A stretch of DNA of 64,000 bases from Pseudoxanthomonas wuyuanensis (GTDB lineage: Bacteria > Pseudomonadota > Gammaproteobacteria > Xanthomonadales > Xanthomonadaceae): NCBI RefSeq assembly GCF_900215535.1, contig NZ_OCND01000002.1:535604-599603 (forward strand). Direction: 5' to 3'. The stretch's first letter is position 1; every line of letters starts with the position of its first letter. Positions 28,110 through 35,862 of this stretch are shown here, one piece after another. A program made the position numbers and the translations under genes. The notes below the pieces were generated by a model. It had not been told where the DNA came from and ran no database searches. It was given only the letters and a program-made list of their open reading frames with translations.

Positions 28110-30797
28110 TCATGCTTGGAATACCCAGCACTTCACGATGGCCGGCTTATCAGGCTGTCCAGCGCGGATGTAACTGTTCACGGCCGTGTTGGCGTCGATG
28201 AACTTGTGGCGGCGCGAGTTGCGCAGCAGCGCACGCACGATGTTGAGATCGGCCAGCCGCTGGGAGTGGTGGGCGGCCTTGGCGTAGAACTCGTTGAGGT
28301 TGATGGCGATGCGCTTGGGGTCACGCGAGTGGTTGACCACCGGCCCGGCCTGCATCCCTTCCAGGTACTCGTAGACCTCCCAGAACTCCACGATCTGCGG
28401 GTGATCGGCGTTGATGGCCGTCTGCCGTTCCAGCGCCATGTTCACCAGCGCATCGCGCGTGGCCTCGATCATCGGCACGGGGATGTCCACCACCAGTCGC
28501 AGGCAATCGAACAGGGCCAGCATCTGCGCGTGATTCTTGATCACGCGCTCGACACGGATTTCCTTGCGCTCACGCAGCGCCGCCTCGTAGAAGCGGGCGC
28601 GCTCGGCGAATTTCTCCAGCACCAGGCGCTCGGCCTTGATCGCTTTGATCAAAAAGTGGCTCAGGGACTCGACCGGCAGTGCGTTGAGGTTGTCGGCCGC
28701 GATGCGGCTGTTCGTAGTGACCTCGGGCCGCTTGAAGTGCAGCTTTACGATGCGCGTCAGAATCGCTTCGCTGGCGTCCACGGCCGCGTTCTGGCTGATC
28801 ACGATAGTGCCCCGAAACGGTGGTTCATAGGTATCGTTGCCGCCGTTGCGCACGCCGCGTGTGGCCAGTGTGCCGCCGCCGAAGAAGTCCTTCAGTTCGT
28901 CCCACTCGAACGTCTTGGCGTGGGCCTTGTCCGGCTCGTTACGGTCGGCTTCCAGCAGCACCACCGGCATGCCAGAGATCTGGCCCATCGCACGGGCGCG
29001 ACCGGCCTTCGACGACTTGGCCGGGTCGAAACCCTCGTAGTCGCTGCGGCCCAGCAGCTTCCACAGGAACGTCAGCAGCGTGGTCTTGCCGGCGCCGGCC
29101 TCGCCCGTGGCTTCCAGAAACGGGTAGCTCTTGTGGGCCGTGCGGATTTGCTCGGCAAACAGCGAGCCAAACCAGAACGTCAGGGCGACCATGCCGTGCG
29201 TGCCGAAGCAGGTCCACAGCCACGGCAGCCAGTCGGTGCGGTAGCCGTCGGCATCGCGCTGAATCTCCAGCTTGATCGACTTCTGGGTGGTTTTCAGGCG
29301 TAGCTTGTCGAACTCGAAGTAGTCCTCTTCGTTCGCCTGCACCAGCTCGCCATCGCGCACGGCCAGGTCACCGAGCAGGTACGCGCGGTGTTCCTTGCTG
29401 TAGCCGACGAAGTCGATGGTGTCGACCTTCTTGATGTTGAACAGCTGGTCCTTCATCACGTGGATCAACTCCGACGCGGTGCCGTCGAACACGGCGCCCG
29501 GCGCGAAGCTGGCCAGCCGGTCGCGGAAGGTGGGCGCGTTGAGCGTCTGCGAGGCGGTAAACGTGCCCTTGACGCTGGGCGCCTCGTGTGGGAAGTCCAC
29601 CCGGAAGAAGTACCAGGATTCGTCGGTGACCTCGTTGCGTTGGAAATACAGCGCTTCCGGGTAGCAGTTGGCGATTTCGCGCACCGACGCGGCGGCGGCC
29701 TGCAGCTTGGGCAGGTGTTCGTCGATGTCCTCTTCGCCGTGCTGGCCGACAAATTCCTTCTTGACCTTCTCGAAGCGGCTGCTGTCGAAGTCGAACCACC
29801 ACAGGCGGGCCTTGAACTCCAGATGGAACTCGTGGCGGCCGTCGTGGTTGAAGATCAGCAACGCCTTGTCCTTGGCCGTCTTGGCCAGCACCAGGTCGCC
29901 CTGGTAACGCGCCTCGGCCACATCGTCGGCCCACTGCTTCGCCTGGTCGACCTTGTCGCCGTGCGACAGGGCACGCAAATGCAGGTCGTTCCAATCCACT
30001 TTGCGGTCGCGCTGCGGGACCAGCGCGGCCTTGCAGGGGAAGCCCATGGCGCGGGCTCGCGCCACATGCTTGCGCAGGTAGTCGCGTGCGGTCGGCTCGT
30101 TGTCCGGTGCCCAGATCAGTGTCGGCAGGTTGCCGCGCCGCAGCTCCAGCAGCTTGCGCAGCGAGCCTTCCGGAAACTGGTTGGAGGACATGGCCGACAC
30201 GGCGTCCTGGCCGTGGTGCAGGTGCGCCAGCGCATCGAAGATGCCTTCCACGATCCACAGTTCTTGCACCTCGGCCAGCCGCTCGGTGACCTCCTGCGGC
30301 GCCCACCAGGTGCCGGCGAAGCTCTGGCCCGGCGCAAACCGGGCTTTCATCTTGCCGAATCGGTGCGGGCGGTCGATCAGGCGCTCCCACCATTGGCCGC
30401 GCTCCAGCGGGAAGCGCACGGTGGCGCTGCCGGCCTTGAGTTTGGGGTTGTAGTAGTTCTCCTGCGTGAACAGCCCGCGCACGCGCGTCAGGTCGAAGCC
30501 GCGCGCGTGCTGCAGGTAGGCCTCGGCCGCAGCGTGCGGGTTGGCGTCGGTCGTCGGGTGGCGATTGCTCCAGTCGTCGAACAGATCGTCGTAGACGTCC
30601 TTGACGTGGATTTCGCGGCCACACTTGGCCTGGCGCCCGCAGCGCACCACCCACGGGCTGGCATGGTTGCAGTACAGCTCTTTCTTGCTGCACGACGGGC
30701 ATGTGCCGCCGCGCATGTACGTCGTGCCGACACGCAGCTTGAGCTTGTAGTCGCGCTCAAGCCGCTGGATTACCTGCTGGCGCAGATCTTCTTGCAT
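28110..30797 (-). CDS. Phage replication protein: zinc finger, TOPRIM primase and ATPase/helicase
   Basis: The 895-residue protein has an N-terminal zinc-binding domain (CPSCSKKELYC ... CGRQAKCGR, about 33-62) and a TOPRIM region with the acidic VEGIFDALAHL motif (about 178-188) and APDNEPTARDYL. A C-terminal P-loop ATPase has Walker A EATGEAGAGKTTLL (about 565-578) and acidic strand VVLLEADRNEP. This is the architecture of fused phage primase-helicases and replaces the rolling-circle A protein of P2. Replication is therefore probably not P2-like. It stands as a single large early gene behind a short leader frame. Confidence 0.9.
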   Translation of the reverse strand: MQEDLRQQVIQRLERDYKLKLRVGTTYMRGGTCPSCSKKELYCNHASPWVVRCGRQAKCGREIHVKDVYDDLFDDWSNRHPTTDANPHAAAEAYLQHARGFDLTRVRGLFTQENYYNPKLKAGSATVRFPLERGQWWERLIDRPHRFGKMKARFAPGQSFAGTWWAPQEVTERLAEVQELWIVEGIFDALAHLHHGQDAVSAMSSNQFPEGSLRKLLELRRGNLPTLIWAPDNEPTARDYLRKHVARARAMGFPCKAALVPQRDRKVDWNDLHLRALSHGDKVDQAKQWADDVAEARYQGDLVLAKTAKDKALLIFNHDGRHEFHLEFKARLWWFDFDSSRFEKVKKEFVGQHGEEDIDEHLPKLQAAAASVREIANCYPEALYFQRNEVTDESWYFFRVDFPHEAPSVKGTFTASQTLNAPTFRDRLASFAPGAVFDGTASELIHVMKDQLFNIKKVDTIDFVGYSKEHRAYLLGDLAVRDGELVQANEEDYFEFDKLRLKTTQKSIKLEIQRDADGYRTDWLPWLWTCFGTHGMVALTFWFGSLFAEQIRTAHKSYPFLEATGEAGAGKTTLLTFLWKLLGRSDYEGFDPAKSSKAGRARAMGQISGMPVVLLEADRNEPDKAHAKTFEWDELKDFFGGGTLATRGVRNGGNDTYEPPFRGTIVISQNAAVDASEAILTRIVKLHFKRPEVTTNSRIAADNLNALPVESLSHFLIKAIKAERLVLEKFAERARFYEAALRERKEIRVERVIKNHAQMLALFDCLRLVVDIPVPMIEATRDALVNMALERQTAINADHPQIVEFWEVYEYLEGMQAGPVVNHSRDPKRIAINLNEFYAKAAHHSQRLADLNIVRALLRNSRRHKFIDANTAVNSYIRAGQPDKPAIVKCWVFQA

Positions 30798-30804
30798 GGG
30801 GTGG

Positions 30805-30840
30805 TTAACCTGCCGCCTCGGTGGTGTTGGGGTGTTGCAT
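30805..30840 (-). CDS. Possible 11-codon leader peptide upstream of the primase gene
   Basis: A minus-strand ATG at 30840 with AGGAG nine bases before it opens an 11-codon frame (MQHPNTTEAAG, stop TAA at 30805-30807). This ends seven bases before the primase ATG. It shares its start context with the duplicated leader at 28000. It may couple translation or be incidental. Confidence 0.35.
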   Translation of the reverse strand: MQHPNTTEAAG

Positions 30841-30892
30841 GGCTCTCTCTCCTGACGTCGGTGGTCAGGCCTGAGCGGTGTTGGCGCACCGC
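30838..30892 (-). promoter_or_regulatory. Duplicated 5' leader, copy 2
   Basis: On the minus strand GGGCGGTGCGCCAACACC (about 30875-30892), a spacer of about 21 bases, TCAGGAGA, GAGAGCC and ATGCAACA match the leader at 28000-28061. The GGCGGTGCGCC part is a self-complementary stem. Confidence 0.6.
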
Positions 30893-30911
30893 CCTGGCCT
30901 GCGGGGCGGTG

Positions 30912-31163
30912 TTACAGGGACTCGCTGGTCAGCTGTGAGTGGTTGAGAATCTCCAGCATGTCGTCGCGGATGTACTCGGCAACGGCCGCGGTGGCGTCGT
31001 GGCTGACCCCTGCCGCCACGGCCACGTCGTTGTTAATCGCGGCCAACAGCATGGCGGCCTGCTGGGCGCGCCACAGGCGGTCGTAGTCGTCGCCGGGGAT
31101 GATTTGGCCATCATCGTGGCGCTTGCGCGGGGCATTGGCGGGATGCTTGGTCACGTTGCCCAT
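30912..31163 (-). CDS. Small phage early protein
   Basis: This 83-residue protein begins MGNVTKHPANAPRKRHDDG, then has a helical segment (DYDRLWRAQQAAMLLAAINN and AAVAEYIRDDMLEILNHS). It overlaps the upstream gene by one base (TAATG). No family recognised. Confidence 0.65.
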   Translation of the reverse strand: MGNVTKHPANAPRKRHDDGQIIPGDDYDRLWRAQQAAMLLAAINNDVAVAAGVSHDATAAVAEYIRDDMLEILNHSQLTSESL

Positions 31164-31456
31164 TACGCGCCCTCCGTCGTGGCCCACGCGCAGCCGGTGA
31201 AGCCGTGCGCGTGTAATGCGTCGGCCAGCAGACGCAGGCGCTTGGGTGGCATCAGCAGCGTCAGCGGCCCGAGGTTCAGGCCGGTGTCACCGGCCAGCGA
31301 CACGGCGTCCCGCTCCAACAGTGCGGTGGCCACATGGAAGCGCTCCGGCGTGCTGGAGAACCAATCCAGGCGCAGGGTTCCATCGGCGCCAACGCGCAGC
31401 TCGGCGACCGCGCCAGGGATGTCCAGTTCGTACTGGGCAGCATAGCGAGTGCGCAT
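31163..31456 (-). CDS. Small phage early protein
   Basis: This 97-residue protein, MRTRYAAQYELDIPGAVAEL..., is a compact alpha/beta pattern with a Leu-rich middle (LGPLTLLMPPKRLRLLADAL). It overlaps neighbouring genes at both ends. The function is unknown. Confidence 0.65.
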   Translation of the reverse strand: MRTRYAAQYELDIPGAVAELRVGADGTLRLDWFSSTPERFHVATALLERDAVSLAGDTGLNLGPLTLLMPPKRLRLLADALHAHGFTGCAWATTEGA

Positions 31457-31677
31457 CAGGCACCCGCTTTGTGCGCGCTGCGCACGGTGCCGGTGATGGC
31501 CACATGGACCTGGTGCAGCGTCAGCTGGCCAATGGGCGTGCCGCTGGCTTGCAGGCGGGCGCTGAGGGCCTGCCAATCGGTGTATTCCCAGTCGAGGGTG
31601 TCGGCGATGGCGCCGAAGTAGGTGGCGATGTGCCGTGCCGGGCTGTTGCCGGGCGTGGCGGAGGTGTGCTGTTTCAT
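31456..31677 (-). CDS. Small phage early protein; possible Ash-like longer form
   Basis: The 73-residue frame starts MKQHTSATPGNSPARHIATY and ends with TVRSAHKAGA. The same frame is open upstream to ATG 31893, giving a 145-residue form (MRAKAPISDAGAFFMPGLG...) with the look of Ash-family phage polypeptides. That extension would translate a perfect hairpin at 31854-31884, so it may be a transcribed regulatory region rather than coding. The short form is preferred. Confidence 0.55.
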   Translation of the reverse strand: MKQHTSATPGNSPARHIATYFGAIADTLDWEYTDWQALSARLQASGTPIGQLTLHQVHVAITGTVRSAHKAGA

Positions 31678-32039
31678 GGTGCGCGTACTCCATGTCGTTG
31701 TGGAGTCCGCCACCGCCGAGACCAATCGGAGGTGGTGGACGACGCGGAGTTGGTCTACCGGGGAGACGCGCCACCCGGCGGGGCCGAAGCCCCCACCGCG
31801 CCGCCCACCATAAACTGGCTGGCAGCAAGCCCTGGCACCGAGGCCGGGCATGAAAAAAGCGCCTGCATCGGATATGGGCGCTTTTGCGCGCATCTCAATC
31901 GGGAGACCAATCCCGGTCACCGAATTTGCGGCGACGTGGGAATAGTTGCTCCGACCGGCGAAGGTGTCAAGGGGGAATCGTGGTGATTGGCGGCGGTGCG
32001 TCATCGACGCGTGCCGGCGCGAAGCGATAGCGACCAGCG
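31678..32039. other. Gene-poor interval with hairpin, upstream of the left early operon
   Basis: These 362 bases hold no certain gene. They contain the perfect stem at 31854-31884 and an open minus-strand frame of Ash-like composition. They may separate two early transcription units. Confidence 0.5.
31854..31884. terminator. Perfect hairpin with A/T flanks, bidirectional terminator-like
   Basis: AAAAGCGCC (31854-31862) pairs with GGCGCTTTT (31876-31884) across a 13-base loop. A and T runs on the two sides make it competent as an intrinsic terminator in either direction. Confidence 0.65.
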
Positions 32040-32261
32040 TCATGCACGCCCCCGCCGCGTTGACGCGGTGGGCGTGGTGATGACCAGGTACGTGCCGCCG
32101 CCCTGGATGTGCGCCTCGACCTCGGCGCGCAGGCGCTCGGCTTGACGGGATTTCACCGCCGGCATTGCCAGTTCGTCAGGGAGCTGCTGACCAGACACCA
32201 AGCGCGGCGCCTGCGCCGTCGCCCAGCCGTCGCGATGGACCTTGCCCAGTTGGCGCTTCAT
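32040..32261 (-). CDS. Small phage early protein
   Basis: This 73-residue basic protein begins MKRQLGKVHRDGWATAQAPR. It overlaps the next upstream gene by four bases. It includes a helical RQAERLRAEVEAHI segment. Not recognised. Confidence 0.65.
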   Translation of the reverse strand: MKRQLGKVHRDGWATAQAPRLVSGQQLPDELAMPAVKSRQAERLRAEVEAHIQGGGTYLVITTPTASTRRGRA

Positions 32262-32515
32262 GCCCGGCTCCCGCGCAAGATGCGATGCCAAGCCAACGCC
32301 AGCCGCTCCACGTAGGACGCCCGCCGCTCGGGAATGCGCTTGAATTCGGCTTCATTGAGCCACCACGCATCGCCCCTATCGAAACGCACCCGGTAGTTAC
32401 CGTCGCCAGAAGATGCGATCACGGTGCCGTGCTGGCCCTTGGCGAAGAAGTTGGCCGACGCGCGCGTCGTACGCACGCGGGCGCCAATCTCGTAGCGGTC
32501 GCGATAACGGGTCAT
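32258..32515 (-). CDS. Small phage early protein, SH3-like pattern
   Basis: The 85-residue protein has a beta-rich core: YEIGARVRTTRASANFF, HGTVIASSGDGNYRVRFD and AWWLNEAEFKRI. This alternation resembles a small KOW/SH3-like barrel; the family is not certain. Four-base overlaps on both sides place it in the early operon. Confidence 0.65.
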   Translation of the reverse strand: MTRYRDRYEIGARVRTTRASANFFAKGQHGTVIASSGDGNYRVRFDRGDAWWLNEAEFKRIPERRASYVERLALAWHRILRGSRA

Positions 32516-32790
32516 GCCAGTACCTCGCGCGCGACGGCGACGCCGTTGATCACGGCAATGCCGTGGTCGGTCGGAGAGGCCGCGCTGCCAGCCTGCGACA
32601 TCTGCAGCAGGCCACGGCGCACGAGCGCGGCTACTGGGCCGGATAGGTGGACGGCGCAACCCTCCCTGTCATGGAAGTGCACGCCAACCCATCCGACTTT
32701 GCGGGCGACCAATCCGTTACAGCGCACGGCGGTGGTCAGGCATAACTGCTGTTCCCGGGGAAGGTCCGCCAGGGTGATGCGTGTCTGCAT
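32512..32790 (-). CDS. Small phage early protein
   Basis: This 92-residue protein begins MQTRITLADLPREQQLCL. A VGVHFHDREGCAVHLSGPVAAL segment could be a winged-helix-type fold. It follows the Ogr-like gene after eight bases. No family name can be given. Confidence 0.6.
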   Translation of the reverse strand: MQTRITLADLPREQQLCLTTAVRCNGLVARKVGWVGVHFHDREGCAVHLSGPVAALVRRGLLQMSQAGSAASPTDHGIAVINGVAVAREVLA

Positions 32791-32798
32791 AGGAGGCC

Positions 32799-33200
32799 TC
32801 AGTCGTCGTGGTCATCGGCAACCGGTTCCTCAACGTCATCATCGTCAAGGTCGCCGCCATTGGTGTTGTCGGCGTTTACCGCCAAGCTCAGCGTCATCTC
32901 GGTCTGTGCGCTCTTTCGCGCGGCCAGATCGTCATCGCGGTATTTTTCGAGCGTCTTGTCTCGACGTGAGCCGGGGGTACGTGGCAGCTCGCAGGGCGGG
33001 GCGTGCGGCATGCCGGAAGGGCTGGCCAGATGCGTGAGTTCGGTGTGTCCGCTGAATGCCGCGCTACACACGGGGTTGTCACATACAAACGTGTCGTGGC
33101 GCAGAAATTGATGAAGCAAATAGCTGGTGCGCTTGATCAGGTGTGCACCGCAAGCGGGGCAGCTGAAAACGACCTTGCGGCGCGGAGAGAAGACAGCCAT
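32799..33200 (-). CDS. ogr: Ogr/Delta-like zinc-finger late activator
   Basis: The 133-residue protein opens with a zinc-finger module: CPACGAHLIKRTS and, after a helical spacer, FVCDNPVCSAAFSGHTE. This is the CxxC...CxxxxC pattern of P2 Ogr and P4 Delta, which recruit RNA polymerase to late phage promoters. It has a longer acidic C-terminal tail (DDDDVEEPVADDHDD) than P2 Ogr (72 residues). In P2, ogr follows gene D; here it is the second gene of the leftward operon behind the Cro-like gene. Confidence 0.85.
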   Translation of the reverse strand: MAVFSPRRKVVFSCPACGAHLIKRTSYLLHQFLRHDTFVCDNPVCSAAFSGHTELTHLASPSGMPHAPPCELPRTPGSRRDKTLEKYRDDDLAARKSAQTEMTLSLAVNADNTNGGDLDDDDVEEPVADDHDD

Positions 33201-33203
33201 GCC

Positions 33204-33461
33204 TCACCCGGTCCGGGTAGATTTAGGTGACAGCGTGGGGATTTGGGGGTTACGCTTTATTCCGAGCGCCACGGCGGCGAGGTGTGCTTTGCCGTAGTTG
33301 GCCTTGCTGCGACCGAGGAGCACTTCCTTTACCGCGTCCAGGCTCAGATTGTGGTCGCGGGCGAACTGTGCGGCGCTGATGCCGTTGTCCCGTAACCAAG
33401 CACGAGCCTGTTCTGCGGTGCGTAAGGGTGAAGCCTTGCGGCGAGCTTTGCGGTCGGACAT
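33204..33461 (-). CDS. Cro/Cox-like DNA-binding protein
   Basis: The 85-residue protein begins MSDRKARRKASPLRT and has a helix-turn-helix (AEQARAWLRDNGISAAQFAR, DHNLSLDAVKEVLLGRSKAN). Its gene is the first leftward gene, divergent from the CI-like repressor, so it probably plays the Cro/Cox role. ATG at 33461 lies 35 bases from the first operator. Confidence 0.8.
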   Translation of the reverse strand: MSDRKARRKASPLRTAEQARAWLRDNGISAAQFARDHNLSLDAVKEVLLGRSKANYGKAHLAAVALGIKRNPQIPTLSPKSTRTG

Positions 33462-33490
33462 GCGCGGGCCATCGCGTGGAGTTGCGCGAA

Positions 33491-33540
33491 ATGATGGTGA
33501 ACTATTGTTCACCTGTCAAGGTGAACTGTAATTCAAAAAG
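33491..33540. promoter_or_regulatory. Lysogeny switch: two operators and overlapping divergent promoters
   Basis: O1 is a perfect palindrome GGTGAAC-TATT-GTTCACC (33496-33513). O2 is its imperfect copy GGTGAAC-TGTA-ATTCAAA (33520-33537), with centres 24 bases apart. A leftward promoter has -35 TTGACA (33519-33514) and -10-like CATCAT (33496-33491), with O1 filling the spacer. A rightward promoter has TTGTTC (33505-33510) and TGTAAT (33527-33532), covered by O1 and O2. The layout suggests mutual repression by the CI-like and Cro-like proteins. Confidence 0.75.
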
Positions 33541-33552
33541 GGAGACGGCTGG

Positions 33553-33963
33553 ATGGACTTCGGCAGACGATTGAAAGAAGAGCGGGAGCGGCTTGGATAC
33601 ACGCAGGAAGCGCTAGCGACCGTCTGCAACGTGTCCAAGCGTGCGCAACTCAAGTACGAATCGGGCGAGCAATGCCCCGGTGGCGGCTATCTTGCCGGCG
33701 CTTCATTGGCGGGTATCGACATCGTTTACGTGCTGACCGGGCGACGGACAGGGCAGCACGATCCAGATGAGACGCGGCTACTCGCCAAATATCGTTCGGC
33801 ATCGAGCGAAGTGAAGAAGGTGGTGATGGCAGCACTTGCCGCTGCACCCGCGACGCCGCAGGCGGCCTACACGATCACTGCAAGCGACATTGCGCAAGTC
33901 GTCCAAGGCAACGTGGATCAGTCTGGTGCGACAATTCAAGTCGGTAGAAAGAGGAAGCGCTGA
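33553..33963 (+). CDS. CI-like phage repressor (XRE helix-turn-helix)
   Basis: The 136-residue protein has an N-terminal XRE domain (FGRRLKEERERLGYTQEALA through AQLKYESGEQCPGGGYLAG, about 3-50). Its short C-terminal part lacks a LexA/S24 protease domain, as in P2-type C repressors. This suggests that induction is not by RecA-stimulated self-cleavage. A GGGAG ribosome site lies eight bases before the ATG. It is the first gene of the rightward lysogenic transcript. Confidence 0.88.
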   Translation: MDFGRRLKEERERLGYTQEALATVCNVSKRAQLKYESGEQCPGGGYLAGASLAGIDIVYVLTGRRTGQHDPDETRLLAKYRSASSEVKKVVMAALAAAPATPQAAYTITASDIAQVVQGNVDQSGATIQVGRKRKR

Positions 33964-34025
33964 GTCCTGCCTAAACTTTCAAGGAAGACGGCCGATGTAA
34001 TCGGCTCCCCATTCAAGGACTGTAG

Positions 34026-34529
34026 ATGGAAAGTAAGAACCTCCCCCCGGAAACCAACATTGGTCAGGTGATCTACGGCAGCGTGACTGCCACCACCCTT
34101 GTGATCAATGTGGGAGGGCAACCGCGACAGCTTGCCGAAATTGATGGTAAGCAGCTCAGAGACGTCAGAAAGACCGTTATCAAACGGCTGACCTATCGGC
34201 GCGCGCATACAGCGATCCCGACGCTGATCTTTGCAGTTCTTGTCTTTTGGCTGTGGTCGCTGATCCCGCAGGCAGTTGCCAACATGCCAGATGCAGATGC
34301 CGTGACCAAGGACATGACCTCGCTGGGCATGCTGATCGGTAGTGCCGTCGCAGCCTGGATGGTGATCCGAATCTATTCTGGCACCTGGGCAAAGCGCCGG
34401 AAGAACACCATCGCCGAGCTGGAAGCAGTACTGGCAAAGATTGATGCTGAACTCGACATGCGCACACCTTCTTCTGGTTCCACCCTGCCGGACTGGCTAC
34501 GCACGCTAATCACGTCGCTACGGTCGTAG
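34026..34529 (+). CDS. Two-helix membrane protein in the lysogenic module
   Basis: The 167-residue protein has a polar N-terminal domain (about 1-60), membrane helices at about 64-84 (PTLIFAVLVFWLWSLIPQAV) and 97-120, and a cytoplasmic-looking charged C-terminal tail. It follows the repressor by 62 bases on the same strand, so it is expected to be expressed in the lysogen. Function unknown; membrane location suits an exclusion role, which is inference. Confidence 0.75.
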   Translation: MESKNLPPETNIGQVIYGSVTATTLVINVGGQPRQLAEIDGKQLRDVRKTVIKRLTYRRAHTAIPTLIFAVLVFWLWSLIPQAVANMPDADAVTKDMTSLGMLIGSAVAAWMVIRIYSGTWAKRRKNTIAELEAVLAKIDAELDMRTPSSGSTLPDWLRTLITSLRS

Positions 34530-34563
34530 TCGGCCGCACATTCTTCGACAAGGACTCAAGAAT

Positions 34564-34761
34564 ATGGATGCTCTCCTTTCGACTGCCACACAAACGAATC
34601 ACCGCCGCAGCGGGCTGTTGGAAAGTGCGCTGATGGTGATTGAGGAACTCCGCACTCAGATTGATCCGGGCGACCCCAAGTGGGCCGACCACTTGGACAA
34701 GATTGTCTACGTCAGCCAAACGCTTCGAGCTGCCGTAGAGATTGATCGCCTGTATCGCTGA
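34564..34761 (+). CDS. Small helical protein in the lysogenic module
   Basis: The 65-residue protein begins MDALLSTATQTNHRRSGLLE and is predicted wholly helical. A GGA-type ribosome site lies upstream. It sits between two membrane-protein genes and has no recognised family. Confidence 0.6.
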   Translation: MDALLSTATQTNHRRSGLLESALMVIEELRTQIDPGDPKWADHLDKIVYVSQTLRAAVEIDRLYR

Positions 34762-34841
34762 TATCGCCTACCGCGCCGGCAAGCCTGCTGACGCGGGTAC
34801 GGCATTTGATGCTTTTTACCAAACCAAAAGAAGGGGAATCG

Positions 34842-35522
34842 ATGAACACCGTTACTTCTCAAGATAGCCGCACTGCACCGGTCAAAGCCACATGGATCTG
34901 TCTGGCCATCGCTTGGCTGCTGTTCCTCATTCCGATTCCAGGCGCCGGTCTGTTCGTTGGATGGCCGCTTAACCTGGTAGCCTTCATACTGGCCATCGTG
35001 GTCATGGCTCGCGGCAAGACGGTAGGCGGCCTGTTGCCGTTGCTGGCATCGATCATCGTCTCGCCCATCGTCTATTTCATCGGCTTGGCGATCTTCGGCG
35101 CCGCCGCGATCAGTGGCAGCGGCGGCTACCAGGATTATGTCGAACGTGCCAAGGCAGCGCAGGAATCGGCGTCGGCAAGTGCGGTTGAGGCTCCGGCCGG
35201 TCTTGACCTCAAACCGCTGCCGCTGGAGATCACCGCGGCGAAGTTGTTCGCCGACTATGAAGCCAATGAAGTGGCCGCTGACGACAAGTACAAAGGCAAC
35301 CAACTGGCCGTGTCAGGCACCGTTGCCGGCATCAGCAAAGACTTCACCGACGAAGCGTACGTAGAGATCCGCACCCCCAACGATTTTGCTTCCATCCATG
35401 CGCGCGGACTGGATCCGAGTGTGGCCGCCGGTCTCAGCAAGGGCCAGCAGATCGCTGTGGTGTGCGTGGGTGGCGGCCTCATGCTGAGTTCGCCCATCCT
35501 CAACGAATGCCAGGTGCGCTAA
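34842..35522 (+). CDS. Membrane protein with OB-fold tRNA_anti-like domain
   Basis: The 226-residue protein has three membrane helices at about 15-85. A C-terminal domain (about 125-226) has the tRNA_anti-like OB-fold pattern: AAKLFADYEANEVAADDKYK, LAVSGTVAGI, VEIRTPND and GQQIAVVCVGGG. The start at 34842 is chosen because GAAGGGGAATC lies just before it; ATG 34806 is less likely. These OB-fold membrane or secreted proteins have no settled role. Confidence 0.78.
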   Translation: MNTVTSQDSRTAPVKATWICLAIAWLLFLIPIPGAGLFVGWPLNLVAFILAIVVMARGKTVGGLLPLLASIIVSPIVYFIGLAIFGAAAISGSGGYQDYVERAKAAQESASASAVEAPAGLDLKPLPLEITAAKLFADYEANEVAADDKYKGNQLAVSGTVAGISKDFTDEAYVEIRTPNDFASIHARGLDPSVAAGLSKGQQIAVVCVGGGLMLSSPILNECQVR

Positions 35523-35524
35523 GG

Positions 35525-35791
35525 ATGACGACGCTGGAGGCTTACCTGCAATCCCTGCTCATGAGCGAGCAGGACTTGGCGGCGCTGCTTTCTAAGCTCC
35601 CGGACGAAGCGCTGGAGGCGATTGCCAACAGTGCCGTTCTGGCCACTCATCCTGCATCACGCATCGCCAACGTGATCCTGCTGGACCGCAAGCGCGCTGC
35701 GCGTGCGCTGTTGCAACGGGCCGAGCAGTACGTTTCCCGGCCACCGGCGCCGGTACCGCCGGACGATGAGCCGCGCGGCCCGAGGCCGTAA
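35525..35791 (+). CDS. Small protein ending the lysogenic transcript
   Basis: The 88-residue protein begins MTTLEAYLQSLLMSEQDLAA, is helical and has a Pro-rich tail (PPAPVPPDDEP). It starts two bases after the previous stop (AAGGATG), implying translational coupling. Unknown function. Confidence 0.65.
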   Translation: MTTLEAYLQSLLMSEQDLAALLSKLPDEALEAIANSAVLATHPASRIANVILLDRKRAARALLQRAEQYVSRPPAPVPPDDEPRGPRP

Positions 35792-35797
35792 AAGCAG

Positions 35798-35825
35798 AAG
35801 GGCTGCCCTGAGGCGGCCCTTCGTA
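35798..35825 (+). terminator. Terminator of the lysogenic transcript
   Basis: AAGGGCTGCC (35798-35807) pairs, with one mismatch, to GGCGGCCCTT (35812-35821) across CTGA. It lies six bases after the last plus-strand stop and just before the convergent lipoprotein gene. Confidence 0.7.
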
Positions 35826-35862
35826 TTAAAACTTGCTGGCGCAGGCAGTAGCGGCAGCCTGA

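Noticed and set aside
29368..30938. Large frames on both strands overlapping the primase gene
   Set aside because: Only the 895-residue frame has zinc-finger, TOPRIM and Walker motifs; the others are shadows.
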